From Lachnospiraceae bacterium (GTDB lineage Bacteria; Bacillota; Clostridia; Lachnospirales; Lachnospiraceae): DNA of 64,000 nt. Below, one piece after another: positions 1 through 9,243 of the stretch; the stretch's first letter is position 1; each line of letters opens with the position of its first letter. The translations under genes were made by a program, and so were the position numbers. The notes below the pieces were generated by a model. The model was given only the letters and a program-made list of their open reading frames with translations. It searched no databases and was not told the DNA's origin. The DNA lies in NCBI GenBank assembly GCA_015258065.1, contig JABZIZ010000008.1, positions 8,686-72,685 on the forward strand, written 5' to 3'.

Positions 1-1
1 G

Positions 2-1627
2 CGGCGGCGAATCGCATTCATGCTTTTCCGTGAAATGAAAACCGGAATGAGTATGGGATCTGACCTCCCATTTCACCTGGCGAGAATGGACTCTCTTGCA
101 ATTTCTTTGAAATCGGGAATTTTTCCGGCAAAACTCAGACCGGTGCTCTGCAATACCTACGGATATGGGGTGGGTTTCTTTTATTCGGATGCACTGTTAT
201 ATTTTCCTGCAGGATTGATATGTGCGGGGGTAGGGTTGCTGACGGCAGTAAAAGTTTATCTGGTCGTCCTCTTACTGCTGTGTTTTTTCTTGACCATCAG
301 GGGGGTCTACGCCCTGACCCGTGATTTTTGTGCCAGTGTTCTCTCCGGCGTATTCTCTTTACTGTCGTTAGAACTGTGGGGGGAACTGAATTATGGTTTT
401 ACATTTGGAACGGTCTGTGCATCCGTCTTTTTGCCGGTAACTTTTTGTGCCTTTATCAAAATCATGAAAGGTGCAGCAGGAAGGAAAAGTGAAGCCGCTT
501 TTATTCTTGGCATGAGCCTGATTTTATGGTCGCATCATACAACCCTGCTCTTAACGGTGGCAATGATGCTACTCTTGTTTCTGCTTTCCATCAGGGAAAT
601 CATACAATTTCCCGAACGCTTTTGGATGCTTTTGCGGGATGCGGTATTTGCCGTTCTGTTAACGATAGAGTACTGGCTTCCGGCGGCGGAGCAGGCACTT
701 AAGCAAACTTTTGTTGCAACGGGACGCACGTATTTGCCCGTTTCGAAAAATACCATGACCCTGTTTCAGACATTAAACAGTGCGGGAAGCCTAGTCATAT
801 TTCTTCTGGCCTTCGGCACTACGGTGTGGGTATACGGGATGATTTGGAGAAAGAAAAACCAGGAGGAGCTTTTTCTTGCGCTTACGGGGATGTGGTTCGG
901 CCTTATTTTGATGCCATTCAGCTGGATATGGAAGACCTTTCACCAACAGCTGAATTTTATTCAGAGTCCGGGACGGCTCATGACGGTTGTTTCTGCGCTT
1001 GCATCCATCGCTCTGGGGATCGTGTTTGCAGACGTGACACGGGCGTATGACAGGAGATGGAAAGGGAAGAAGAAATACCTGTTTTATCTGATAAGTTATG
1101 TCATGTTGATATCCATCAGCGCAAGACAAGATATGAAACTTACGTTGCCGTTCACCATAGAGGACCGTTATTATGACAACGGCAGACTATCTTTTGAAAT
1201 TAACGGGCTCGGAAGCGGCTCGGAATGGCTGCCGGTTGAAACAGCCGCAGAAGAGTTGACGGAGCCGGATACAGCACTGTCATCGGACAGAAAATCGGGT
1301 TATCCGGGCACCAAGAAAGATTTCGGCAAGAGTTTTGAAGTGTATCTGCCAGCGGGAGAGGAATACTCTACGATGCCGTATCTTTATTATTACGGTTACC
1401 GGGCATATCTGCTGAATGATGCGGACGGAACGAAACGGGAGTTGAAAGTAGATAAGTCGCCTTATAACGGACAGGTGCGCGTATATTTGCCGCAGGAGTC
1501 TAACGGAAATCAATTCCTGCATGTGGTGGTTGCATATCGGAAGACTTGGGCGCAGATTATGAGTTATCTAATCTCCGCTTTTACGGCGCTTGGTCTGTTG
1601 TTTTTCTACTTCCGAAAAAACAAGTAG
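2..1627 (+). CDS. PTPS-related (PF10131-like) multi-pass membrane protein, 5' end outside window
   Basis: The reading frame is open to the first base of the window, so the ATG at 20 is probably internal and the N-terminus lies upstream. The visible start, with GSDLPFHLARMDSL followed by NTYGYGVGFFYSDALLYFP, matches the middle of the paralogues at 18863 and 29192 (QGWDLSFHAYRLQ, then NGYGYP..YGD.LLYPF). About 200 residues, including a first membrane segment and an extracytoplasmic domain, are therefore missing. About ten membrane segments follow, then a roughly 170-residue soluble tail and a final membrane helix. The family is annotated as membrane protein with a 6-pyruvoyl-tetrahydropterin synthase-related domain. 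It resembles GT-C glycosyltransferases and its substrate is unknown. It leads into the MBOAT gene 14 bp downstream and is probably co-transcribed with it. Confidence 0.8.
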   Translation, partial: RRRIAFMLFREMKTGMSMGSDLPFHLARMDSLAISLKSGIFPAKLRPVLCNTYGYGVGFFYSDALLYFPAGLICAGVGLLTAVKVYLVVLLLLCFFLTIRGVYALTRDFCASVLSGVFSLLSLELWGELNYGFTFGTVCASVFLPVTFCAFIKIMKGAAGRKSEAAFILGMSLILWSHHTTLLLTVAMMLLLFLLSIREIIQFPERFWMLLRDAVFAVLLTIEYWLPAAEQALKQTFVATGRTYLPVSKNTMTLFQTLNSAGSLVIFLLAFGTTVWVYGMIWRKKNQEELFLALTGMWFGLILMPFSWIWKTFHQQLNFIQSPGRLMTVVSALASIALGIVFADVTRAYDRRWKGKKKYLFYLISYVMLISISARQDMKLTLPFTIEDRYYDNGRLSFEINGLGSGSEWLPVETAAEELTEPDTALSSDRKSGYPGTKKDFGKSFEVYLPAGEEYSTMPYLYYYGYRAYLLNDADGTKRELKVDKSPYNGQVRVYLPQESNGNQFLHVVVAYRKTWAQIMSYLISAFTALGLLFFYFRKNK

Positions 1628-1641
1628 GGGTATCTCAAAAG

Positions 1642-3090
1642 ATGCAGTTTCAGTCATACAACTTTATTCTGTATTTTATGCCTCTCTGTATGGCGGCCTA
1701 TTTCTGCGGGGGAAAAAGAACACTGCGGATGCGCAGGGAGATTCTGACGTTATGCTCGGCGGTCTTTTTCGCTTTTGTAGGGTGGGAGGCGCTGCTTGTT
1801 CTGTGTCTGAGTGCGCTGCCGGATCTTCTGCTCACAAGGCTCTTGCTTTGCGCACGAGAGAAGGAGCAGGAGGCGTCTGTGGAAAATGGCGCTTCGGCGA
1901 AGCAGGGAGGAAGGCGAGAAGCAAAGCTGCTCCTCTTTACCGGCGTCCTGCTGCATGTGATTTTGCTGGTGTATTTCAAACTGTCTCATCAGCTTCCTCT
2001 GGGCATCAGCTTCTATACCTTCCAGCAGATTGCATGGCTCACGGAGGTGTATCACGGAGAGCTGGAAGAAGTAAGCGCAAAGGACTATCTTTTTTATCTC
2101 TTCTTTTTCCCAAAGATCACGATGGGACCACTCACCTCGCCGTCTGCGCTGATTACACAGGTGCAGGACGAAAAGAGGCGCAGCTTCCGGGCGGAAAATG
2201 CGGCTGCAGGAATCCAGATGTTTGCCTTTGGGCTGGCGAAAAAAGCGGTTCTGGCGGATACCTTTGGGAGTGCCGTCACCTGGGGCTTTTCTTCTCTTTC
2301 TACGGCAACTTCCGCCGATCTGATTCTGGTGATGTTCGCCTATACGTTTCAGATTTATTTTGACTTTAGCGGTTACAGCGATATGGCAGTCGGAGCGGCG
2401 CTGATGCTGAACTTCGACCTGCCGATCAACTTTGATTCGCCGTACCGCGCCTTATCCATACGGGACTTCTGGAAGCGCTGGCATATCTCGTTAACCAAAT
2501 GGCTGACGAAGTATATCTATGTGCCGCTTGGCGGAAACCGGAAGGGGGAGGGGAGAACCTACCTGAACATGATGCTGGTTTTCCTGATCAGCGGTTTCTG
2601 GCACGGTGCGGCATGGACCTTCGTTCTCTGGGGAGCGCTGCATGGTCTGCTTGCGGTTCTGGAGAGAATCGGGGAAGGGGTTTTGCAGAGAAGAAGCGGG
2701 GCGTGTTGGAAAGTTCCGAGGGTGCTGCGCTGGGGTGTCACCTTTTTCCTGGTAAATCTCCTTTGGTTATTGTTTCGCGCAGAAAGCGTCTCCCAGTGGG
2801 CACAGATGGTTGCCGGCATGGCGGGTGGCCGCGGTTTTTCGATCAGCGACGGTCTGATTCGCAGTCTCTATATTCCGGGGTATGAGGTGTTGGGGCTGAC
2901 GGCAATGCCGTATAAAATGCGGGGGCTACTGCTCTTTCCGCTTGCCCTCCTCCTCTGCCTCTTGCCGCAGAACCAGTACAGGAAGCGCGGCGGGACAAGG
3001 GCACTTACCGCTGTTTTGTCTGCGGTTCTGATTATCTGGTGCATGTTAGGGTTTACTGCGGAAACCAATTTTATCTACAATAATTTCTAA
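1642..3090 (+). CDS. MBOAT family O-acyltransferase (AlgI/DltB-like), first copy
   Basis: This is a membrane-bound O-acyltransferase of 482 residues. The start is placed at ATG 1642 (MQFQSYNFILYFMPL), a typical AlgI-family N-terminus with an AGGGG site 11 nt before it; an in-frame ATG at 1546 lies inside the preceding gene. Family motifs are clear: DFWKRWHISLTKWL, YVPLGGNRKGEGR, then SGFWHGAAWTFVLWG, in which H321 is the expected catalytic histidine. The protein ends NFIYNNF, as most AlgI-like proteins do. Such proteins move acyl groups, often acetyl, across the membrane to surface polysaccharides together with an SGNH-type partner, and such a partner follows immediately. A cytoplasmic loop near residues 70-95 is charged and poorly conserved. 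Substrate not deducible. Confidence 0.93.
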   Translation: MQFQSYNFILYFMPLCMAAYFCGGKRTLRMRREILTLCSAVFFAFVGWEALLVLCLSALPDLLLTRLLLCAREKEQEASVENGASAKQGGRREAKLLLFTGVLLHVILLVYFKLSHQLPLGISFYTFQQIAWLTEVYHGELEEVSAKDYLFYLFFFPKITMGPLTSPSALITQVQDEKRRSFRAENAAAGIQMFAFGLAKKAVLADTFGSAVTWGFSSLSTATSADLILVMFAYTFQIYFDFSGYSDMAVGAALMLNFDLPINFDSPYRALSIRDFWKRWHISLTKWLTKYIYVPLGGNRKGEGRTYLNMMLVFLISGFWHGAAWTFVLWGALHGLLAVLERIGEGVLQRRSGACWKVPRVLRWGVTFFLVNLLWLLFRAESVSQWAQMVAGMAGGRGFSISDGLIRSLYIPGYEVLGLTAMPYKMRGLLLFPLALLLCLLPQNQYRKRGGTRALTAVLSAVLIIWCMLGFTAETNFIYNNF

Positions 3091-3109
3091 GAACAAGGAA
3101 GGGAAGAGG

Positions 3110-4252
3110 ATGAAAACAAAGGCAGGCAAGTGGTTGCGACTCTTTATCGTGGTCTTTTTGATGCTGCTTTTGTGCTGCGCTTCCACGGTCGTCGTCCTGG
3201 ATCCGTATTTTCATTATCACAAGCCGCTTCCTTCTTTTGCCTATGTCCTAAATAATGAACGGGCGCAGAATGACGGTATCACAAAGCATTTTGCTTACGA
3301 TACCCTGCTGACAGGAACGTCCCTTGTGGAAGTCATGAAGGCGTCGGAGGTGGAGAGGCAGTTTGGGGGAAAGGCAGTGAAGGTCACCTTTGCCGGGGCG
3401 TCCTTTTATGAAATCAATCGGAATATCGAACTGGCCTTTGCCACTCATCCGCATTTGAAGCGGGTGATTCGCTGTCTGGATATCGAGTATTATTTTGACG
3501 ACCCGAAGGCATTGCGCACCAATATGGGGGTCTATCCGACCTGGCTGTACAACCGCAATCCCTTCGATGATGTCCGGTATCTGTTCAACCGGGAGGTGCT
3601 GTTTACCCTGTGTGGAGATATGATCCGGAAAAAGCTGGCGAACGAGGCGGGGGGTATCACTTCCTTTGACGATTATGCAAACTGGATGCCGGACGTTACG
3701 GCAGATGATTTCGGCGCAGAGGCACTTCTTGGCGGGATGAAGCCGTTTGGCGCTCCTGCAAGGATCCATCATTTGACAGAAGAAGAAAAGAGGCTGCTTC
3801 GGGAAAATATCCGGGAAAACGTGACAGAAACAGCAAAGAAACATCCGGACTGCGTCTTCGATTATTTCATCTCTCCTTACAGCGGTTTATGGTGGGCACA
3901 GGCCTACGAGGCGGGTGATCTTGCTAAGGTGCTGGAGGCGGAGGAGATTGTGGTGTCGGAAATCGTTGCCTGCCCCAATATTCATCTCTATTCCTATAAT
4001 ACCGACACCTCCCTCACCTGGAATCTTGACAATTACAAGGATCCTTTGCATTATGGGGACTGGATCGGAGAAGAGCTGCTTGTCTTCATGAAGCGGGACG
4101 AGGGGAGAATCACGAAACAGAACATGAAAGCTTATCTGAAAAAAGAGAGAGAGTTATACGAAACGCTGGATTACGCACAGTGGATGAAAGAGGAACTGGC
4201 GGGGAAGTATAGCGGGAAAAAGGAGACGAAAAGGGGATTCGGATCGAAATGA
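3110..4252 (+). CDS. SGNH hydrolase-like partner of the MBOAT acyltransferase, first copy
   Basis: A 380-residue protein with one N-terminal membrane helix (residues ~8-30) and a large extracytoplasmic domain. TGTSLVEV (S71) fits SGNH block I, and DPLHYGDW (D311, H314) fits the C-terminal Asp-x-x-His pair, so a Ser-Asp-His esterase or acyltransferase fold is likely. The gene lies 19 bp after the MBOAT gene, behind a GGAAGGGAAGAGG ribosome site. MBOAT plus SGNH pairs are the standard arrangement for polysaccharide O-acylation (AlgI with AlgJ/AlgX; PatA with PatB). The function follows from the motifs and the neighbour. Its stop overlaps the next start (ATGA), which indicates translational coupling. 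Confidence 0.78.
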   Translation: MKTKAGKWLRLFIVVFLMLLLCCASTVVVLDPYFHYHKPLPSFAYVLNNERAQNDGITKHFAYDTLLTGTSLVEVMKASEVERQFGGKAVKVTFAGASFYEINRNIELAFATHPHLKRVIRCLDIEYYFDDPKALRTNMGVYPTWLYNRNPFDDVRYLFNREVLFTLCGDMIRKKLANEAGGITSFDDYANWMPDVTADDFGAEALLGGMKPFGAPARIHHLTEEEKRLLRENIRENVTETAKKHPDCVFDYFISPYSGLWWAQAYEAGDLAKVLEAEEIVVSEIVACPNIHLYSYNTDTSLTWNLDNYKDPLHYGDWIGEELLVFMKRDEGRITKQNMKAYLKKERELYETLDYAQWMKEELAGKYSGKKETKRGFGSK

Positions 4253-5826
4253 AGTGGAGACAAGATTTACCAAACCGTTTTGCATCCTTTTGTGATACCT
4301 GCCTGTGTCTGGTAGGCGGAGTCGTCATAGCGCTTCTTGCCTTGGCGAGTTTTGTAGTCTGTTCTCACCTGATTACGGCGGCGGAACATTCGGTTTATAT
4401 CCGCAACGGGGCGTGGTTTCTAGGATGTTTCCTGCTTGGAATCCTGCTCTTCATTCTACTGCAGAAGCCGCTTCTTCAGATCAAAAGCAGGACGCTGTTT
4501 CTCCTGCTCTGCGCGGTTTTCTTTGTGGCTGCCCTCTATCTGAATCTGCGAATCCCGGATATCCTTCGGGACGATGCACTTCACGTGAACGAGCAGGCAA
4601 GACTGTTCCACAAAGGAATCTACGACGGACTGAAAAAAAGTGATTATCTGTACGCATTCCCGTATCAGCTGGGAATGGTGACCTGGGAGAATTTCTTACT
4701 CTATTTCAGCGATTCCAACAGGCTGATTTTTATCACGAATGCGATCTTCGTTCTGCTGTTAAATTATTTTCAGTGGCGCATCTACCGCAATCTCTTTTCG
4801 GTCCCTGAAACAGAGGATTCTCTCGGGGAAAAATATGCCATCTTGCTTGGCTTTGCCTTTTTGCCACTGCTGTTCTTTACCCGGTTTGCCTACGGCAGCA
4901 TTCCCGGGCTGATGTTGGCAGAGGGCGGGGTGCATTTCATGCTCTGTTACGTCAGACGGCACAGAGTCTATCTGGCGGTCGTTTCTGTTCTTTTCTTTGC
5001 GCTTTCCTATATCATTAAACTGAACTATCTGATTCTGGGCGTTGCTGTTTCCATCACGCTGCTGCTCCTTTTTTTACAGGAAAAAAAGAAATCTCTCCTG
5101 CTGCTGGCGGTCCTGATCCTGGTCTGCGCACAGTGCGGGATGAGCCTTGTACTCTCCGCTTACCGAAGTTGCACGGGAATCTGTTTCGGAACGGGAGCAC
5201 CTAAGATCTTGAATGTCGCGATGGGGCTGATGCCGGAAGAGATGGGCGGCGGACTGCGAGGGGGATGGTATAACTGCTATAATAACGATACCTTCCGGAT
5301 TGCGGATTACGATGAGGAAAAGGCGTCGGAAATGGCATCGAAACAGATTCATGCGATGATCCGGTACTGGAGAGAGCGTCCAGTGGGAGCGGTACGCTTC
5401 TTTGCAGACAAGGTAATTTCCAGCTGGTGTGATCCGCTCTTTGAATCGGTCTGGATCGGACCGCTGATCGAAGAGGGGAACGTGATTGCGGATCCCGCGC
5501 TGAGGAGCTTATATAGCGGAGGTCACGCCTATCACTTTGCCGAGCGGTGGATGAATGTCCTCAATGTGCTGATCGAGGGCGGGGCGGCGATTTATTTTCT
5601 GAGCGAAGCCCGCAGCCGGAAAAAACGAAATCCGATGACCGTGCTGCCGGCGCTTTACCTGCTCGGGTGCATGCTCTATCTGTTGGCAGGAGAAACCAAA
5701 AGCCAGTATACCTTCAGTTGTATATATTTTTTGATTCCCTGTACGGTGCGCGGGTTTGCCCTTCTGTCTGCTAAAATACCATTCTTACAGAGAAAATTAC
5801 AGAGAAAACAGAGGGCGAGATCGTAG
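4249..5826 (+). CDS. Multi-pass membrane protein, GT-C/GT39-like, first of two paralogues
   Basis: A 525-residue protein with about 12 hydrophobic segments. It is clearly paralogous over its whole length to the gene at 7663, with long shared stretches such as NYFQWRIYRNLF/NFFQWRIYRNLF, LPLLFFTRFAYG and GLMLAEGGVHF. Between membrane segments 1-3 lies an acidic stretch (ILRDDALHVNEQARLF) placed like the catalytic acidic loop of GT-C glycosyltransferases. The C-terminal half has a conserved extracytoplasmic loop (SSWCDPLFESVWIGPL). I do not recognise a precise family. A lipid-linked-sugar glycosyltransferase role is inferred from topology and context. ATGA overlap with the SGNH gene. Confidence 0.8.
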   Translation: MKWRQDLPNRFASFCDTCLCLVGGVVIALLALASFVVCSHLITAAEHSVYIRNGAWFLGCFLLGILLFILLQKPLLQIKSRTLFLLLCAVFFVAALYLNLRIPDILRDDALHVNEQARLFHKGIYDGLKKSDYLYAFPYQLGMVTWENFLLYFSDSNRLIFITNAIFVLLLNYFQWRIYRNLFSVPETEDSLGEKYAILLGFAFLPLLFFTRFAYGSIPGLMLAEGGVHFMLCYVRRHRVYLAVVSVLFFALSYIIKLNYLILGVAVSITLLLLFLQEKKKSLLLLAVLILVCAQCGMSLVLSAYRSCTGICFGTGAPKILNVAMGLMPEEMGGGLRGGWYNCYNNDTFRIADYDEEKASEMASKQIHAMIRYWRERPVGAVRFFADKVISSWCDPLFESVWIGPLIEEGNVIADPALRSLYSGGHAYHFAERWMNVLNVLIEGGAAIYFLSEARSRKKRNPMTVLPALYLLGCMLYLLAGETKSQYTFSCIYFLIPCTVRGFALLSAKIPFLQRKLQRKQRARS

Positions 5827-5835
5827 GAAGATTTG

Positions 5836-7647
5836 ATGGTGGAAAGGAAAGACAACAAGAGAATCGGTGAAAGCCCGGACAGGAAGCGGTATCTGTATGC
5901 CGTCCTCTATGCGGTTGTGCTCGGCTTCAGTGTGGCGGCAGGGAGCAATATCGTTTTTGGAGACGATGTTTCCCTATCCTATACAGACAATTACATGAAG
6001 CCGTTTGGTATCACAAGTCTCCTGATTTTTGCTGCTGTTTCGGCGGCTTCTTTTGCCGGGATACAGGTCATGCTGCGGTTTTACGGCAGGTTGCGGCTGC
6101 TGTTTGTGTACCCGGCGCAGGGAAAGTCACAGCAGGAAATCCCGCAGCAGGAAATCCCGCAGAAGAAAACGCCGCAGTCGGGGAGCCCGATCCTCGTAGA
6201 CTTGCAGCAGGCGGTTTCGCAGCCGGAAGACGGTGTTTTCGGCAAGAGAAGAGGCTTTCTTTTCGTGCTCCTTCTTTTGTTAGTGAGCTGGTCGCCTTAT
6301 CTCCTGTCTTTTGCGCCAGGCTCCGTTTTGGACGACTCGCTGGCTTCCATTACACCGTGGACGAACGGGACGCCGCTGACCAATCACCATCCGGTCGTCT
6401 ATTCACTTTTGGTCGGGGGATTCGTGTCTTTGTCAAAAATCCTGCCGATTTCCTTAAATGCGGCGGTTTTCTGCTATGCGATGGTGCAGTCGGTATGCCT
6501 GGCAGGGACGCTAGCGGCTTTGTTTTACCGGTTGCAGCGTGCGGGAGTGAGGAGGTGGGTTCTGGCAGCAGGGATCGGTTACGTGGTGATCGTGCCGTAT
6601 TTCCCCGCCTATGCGATGATCCTGTGGAAGGATCCGCTGTATTCCTGCGCCCTGCTCTGGTTATCCATGCTGCTGTTCGATGCGGTGCGTAAGGAAGGGG
6701 GCCCGCCTGATCGTGCCTGGCAGATCAAATGGATTCTGGCGCTGCTTGGGACCGCCTTTTTGCGCAACAACGGGGCGTTTTGTCTGCTGTTTATGGCAAC
6801 AGCCCTCCTCCTGTCCGGGCAAAGAAAGCGGTTTTTTTGCACTGCATGTATGACGGTGATCGTTGCTCTTCTTTTTTTTACGGTGCAGCATACCGTTTAT
6901 CCGCTGTGCCATATTGCGGATACGGAATATACAGAGAAAATCGGAATCCCGCTGCAACAGCTTGCGGCAACGGTTGCGTATGAGGGAAAGACGGGAGAGG
7001 AAGAGCGGGAATTTCTCCTTAAAATCATGCCGGAGCAGGAATGGAAGGAGCGTTATGCCCCCTGTCTGGCAGACAAAATCAAATGGACGGACGGGGCGAA
7101 TATGGAATACATCAGTCAAAACAAGCGCAGCTTCTGGAAGGTCTGGGGCAACCTGCTTCTAAAAAATCCTGCCATTTATCTGCGTGCCTATGGGATGGAT
7201 ACCTTCGGTTTCTGGGTGCCGGGCGTGCAGAACCGTTATGGATATGTGGATCTTTATATCACGGAAAACGATCTGGGACTGCATCAGACAGATTTGGTAC
7301 AGAAGCTGTTTGGAAGTACGATTCGCCCGCTGTTAAAAAAGAGAATGATATGGATCGGTAGCGGGACACTGCTGTGGATGACACTAGGCGGGATGCTTCT
7401 TAGTATCTTATGCAGGAAGAGCACAAGCAGGAAGATCTCAAGCAGCAAGATCTCAGGCAGCAAGATCTCAGGCAGAGAAGGAGAGAAGGCAGGTGGGGGA
7501 GGCTGGACCATCTATCTGCCGGCGCTCGGAAATGTCTTAACGGTTCTGATTGCCACGCCGGTTGCCTTTAGCCTGCGGTATGTGTATGTGTTTGCCATCG
7601 GGCTGCCGCTGTATGTTTTACTGCCGTTTCTTTATGCGGAAGAATAA
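5836..7647 (+). CDS. DUF6020-like multi-pass membrane protein with short tandem repeats
   Basis: A 603-residue protein; ATG 5836 is preferred over the adjacent TTG 5833 because AGGAAG sits 6 nt before it. The core has about 11 membrane segments and a characteristic extracytoplasmic stretch (APGSVLDDSLASITPW, then LTNHHPVVYSLLVGGF) as in DUF6020-type envelope proteins; the family assignment is from memory and tentative. Two probably cytoplasmic linkers are low-complexity and made of 15-bp tandem repeats: Q-Q-E-I-P around residue 100, and S-x-K-I-S around residues 530-545. The gene lies between the two paralogous membrane proteins at 4249 and 7663. A glycosyltransferase or polymerase role in the same pathway is inferred. 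Confidence 0.75.
   Translation: MVERKDNKRIGESPDRKRYLYAVLYAVVLGFSVAAGSNIVFGDDVSLSYTDNYMKPFGITSLLIFAAVSAASFAGIQVMLRFYGRLRLLFVYPAQGKSQQEIPQQEIPQKKTPQSGSPILVDLQQAVSQPEDGVFGKRRGFLFVLLLLLVSWSPYLLSFAPGSVLDDSLASITPWTNGTPLTNHHPVVYSLLVGGFVSLSKILPISLNAAVFCYAMVQSVCLAGTLAALFYRLQRAGVRRWVLAAGIGYVVIVPYFPAYAMILWKDPLYSCALLWLSMLLFDAVRKEGGPPDRAWQIKWILALLGTAFLRNNGAFCLLFMATALLLSGQRKRFFCTACMTVIVALLFFTVQHTVYPLCHIADTEYTEKIGIPLQQLAATVAYEGKTGEEEREFLLKIMPEQEWKERYAPCLADKIKWTDGANMEYISQNKRSFWKVWGNLLLKNPAIYLRAYGMDTFGFWVPGVQNRYGYVDLYITENDLGLHQTDLVQKLFGSTIRPLLKKRMIWIGSGTLLWMTLGGMLLSILCRKSTSRKISSSKISGSKISGREGEKAGGGGWTIYLPALGNVLTVLIATPVAFSLRYVYVFAIGLPLYVLLPFLYAEE
6130..6174 (+). repeat. Three 15-bp tandem repeats inside the DUF6020-like gene
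   Basis: Units start at 6130, 6145 and 6160; the first two are identical (CAGCAGGAAATCCCG) and the third has drifted. They encode the linker repeat QQEIP-QQEIP-QKKTP. The unit is a multiple of three, so gain or loss of a copy would keep the frame. Confidence 0.9.
7412..7471 (+). repeat. Four 15-bp tandem repeats near the end of the DUF6020-like gene
   Basis: Units start at 7412, 7427, 7442 and 7457, with the first bases of a fifth at 7472. The consensus is GCAGSAAGATCTCAR. They encode repeated S-x-K-I-S in a charged linker before the last membrane segments. The core AGCAGGAAGA is shared with the repeat tract at 21275. Confidence 0.9.
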
Positions 7648-7662
7648 GGGAGACAGGATGTG

Positions 7663-9243
7663 ATGAAAAAGATCGTGACGGTGAGTGAACTTTTTTTGTG
7701 CATTGTGGGAGGAGGAATTTCCGCCCTTCTGGCGGTACTTTGCTTTGTCTTACGAGCACACCTGATTAACACAGAGGAGTATGCGATATATTTAAGAAAC
7801 GGCCCGCTGTTCCTGCTCAGTTTTCTGATTGTGCTCCTGCTGCTGGTGCTACTGAAAAAACCGCTGCGCCACATCAAGAGCAGGACGCTCTTTCTTCTGT
7901 TCTGCGGGATCTTCCTGATCGCCGCGCTCTACCTGAATCTGCGGATACCGGAAGGTCTCAAAGGCGATGCTTTTATGATTAACAAGCATGCAAGGCTGTT
8001 TCACGAGGGGAATTTTGAGGGACTGACCAAGGGTTACTACCTGCATTATTTTCCGTATCAGCTGGGCATGGTCGCCTGGGAAGATTTTCTTCTGTGCTTC
8101 AGCGCTTCCAACAGACCGATCTTTGTCATGAATGCGGTTTTTGCCCTGCTCGCCAATTTTTTCCAGTGGCGCATCTATCGGAATCTTTTTGCCGTGCCGG
8201 AAGGGGAAGATTCGCTTGGAGAAAAATATACGATTCTGTTCAGCGTTGCCTTTTTGCCGTTGCTGTTTTTTACCCGCTTTGCCTACGGCTGTCTGCCGGG
8301 GCTGATGCTGGCGGAGGGTGGCGTACATTTCCTGCTCTGTGCGATCAAAAAGCGCAGCGTCCTTTTTGCAGCAGCCAGTGTCCTTCTGTTCACCCTGTCG
8401 TATATCATGAAACTCAACTATCTGATTCTTTGCATTGCCGTCTCCCTCATCCTGTTGCTCCTTTTTTTTCAGGAAAAAAAGAAGTCCTTCCTGCTGCTTG
8501 CTATCCTGATTCTGTTCTGTGCGCAGGCGGGACTGCAGCTGACGTATTTGACCTACCGGCAGCTGAGCGGCGTTCACTTCGGCGCGGGAGCGCCCGCCAG
8601 CCTGAATACCGCCATGGGGCTGATGCCGGAAGAAGAGGGAAGCGGAAGACGGGGAGGCTGGTACAACGGATACAACTTTGATACCTTCGGAAAGGTAGAT
8701 TTCGATGAAGAAAAGGCTTCTGCAGTGGCAAGGGAGAAGATTCAGGAGCTGATTGCATACTGGAGAACACATCCGAAGAAGGCGGTGCTGTTTTTTGCCG
8801 ACAAGGTAGTCTCCAGCTGGTGCGATCCTCTTTATGAATCGGTTTGGATCGGACCGCTGACCGATGAAGGGAACCGGATCGAGGATCCGGCGCTGGACAG
8901 CCTGTACAGCGGGGATCACGCCTACCGGTTTGTAGAAGGCTGGATGAATGTGCTTATCGTGCTCCTTGAGGGAGGGGCAGCACTTTTCTATCTCGGGAGT
9001 GTCGCTCGAAAGAAGAAGCGCCCTTTGACTACCTGTATCCCGGCGCTCTATCTGATCGGCGGTTTTCTCTATCTTCTGATCGGGGAAGCCAACAGTCAAT
9101 ACACGTTTATGTATGTCTATTTCTTAATTCCTTGTGCGGTAAGGGGGATGGCGGATGCCGGTTTACACAAAGCTGTACGGCGCATTTGTTCTGGTTCTGT
9201 TTGTACTGTATTTCGGCGGAATCGGTCTTCTGCGGCAAAATGA
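7663..9243 (+). CDS. Multi-pass membrane protein, GT-C/GT39-like, second paralogue
   Basis: About 526 residues, paralogous over nearly its full length to the gene at 4249. The same landmarks recur: FPYQLGMV.WE.FLL, SLGEKY, SYIMKLNYLIL, SSWCDPLYESVWIGPL. The start could be ATG 7663 or GTG 7660; AAGGGAG lies upstream of both. The last ~30 residues (after LIPCAVRGM) do not resemble the paralogue; they come from reading through the first 89 bp of the following MBOAT gene in another frame. That suggests an old deletion or junction at the gene end. Role inferred as for the paralogue: transfer of a lipid-linked sugar outside the membrane. Confidence 0.8.
   Translation: MKKIVTVSELFLCIVGGGISALLAVLCFVLRAHLINTEEYAIYLRNGPLFLLSFLIVLLLLVLLKKPLRHIKSRTLFLLFCGIFLIAALYLNLRIPEGLKGDAFMINKHARLFHEGNFEGLTKGYYLHYFPYQLGMVAWEDFLLCFSASNRPIFVMNAVFALLANFFQWRIYRNLFAVPEGEDSLGEKYTILFSVAFLPLLFFTRFAYGCLPGLMLAEGGVHFLLCAIKKRSVLFAAASVLLFTLSYIMKLNYLILCIAVSLILLLLFFQEKKKSFLLLAILILFCAQAGLQLTYLTYRQLSGVHFGAGAPASLNTAMGLMPEEEGSGRRGGWYNGYNFDTFGKVDFDEEKASAVAREKIQELIAYWRTHPKKAVLFFADKVVSSWCDPLYESVWIGPLTDEGNRIEDPALDSLYSGDHAYRFVEGWMNVLIVLLEGGAALFYLGSVARKKKRPLTTCIPALYLIGGFLYLLIGEANSQYTFMYVYFLIPCAVRGMADAGLHKAVRRICSGSVCTVFRRNRSSAAK

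Noticed and set aside
7849..9099. 416-residue reverse-strand open frame
   Set aside because: It lies wholly opposite the second GT paralogue, its composition (Gln, Arg, His rich) is typical of antisense frames, and it has no ribosome site or recognisable domain.
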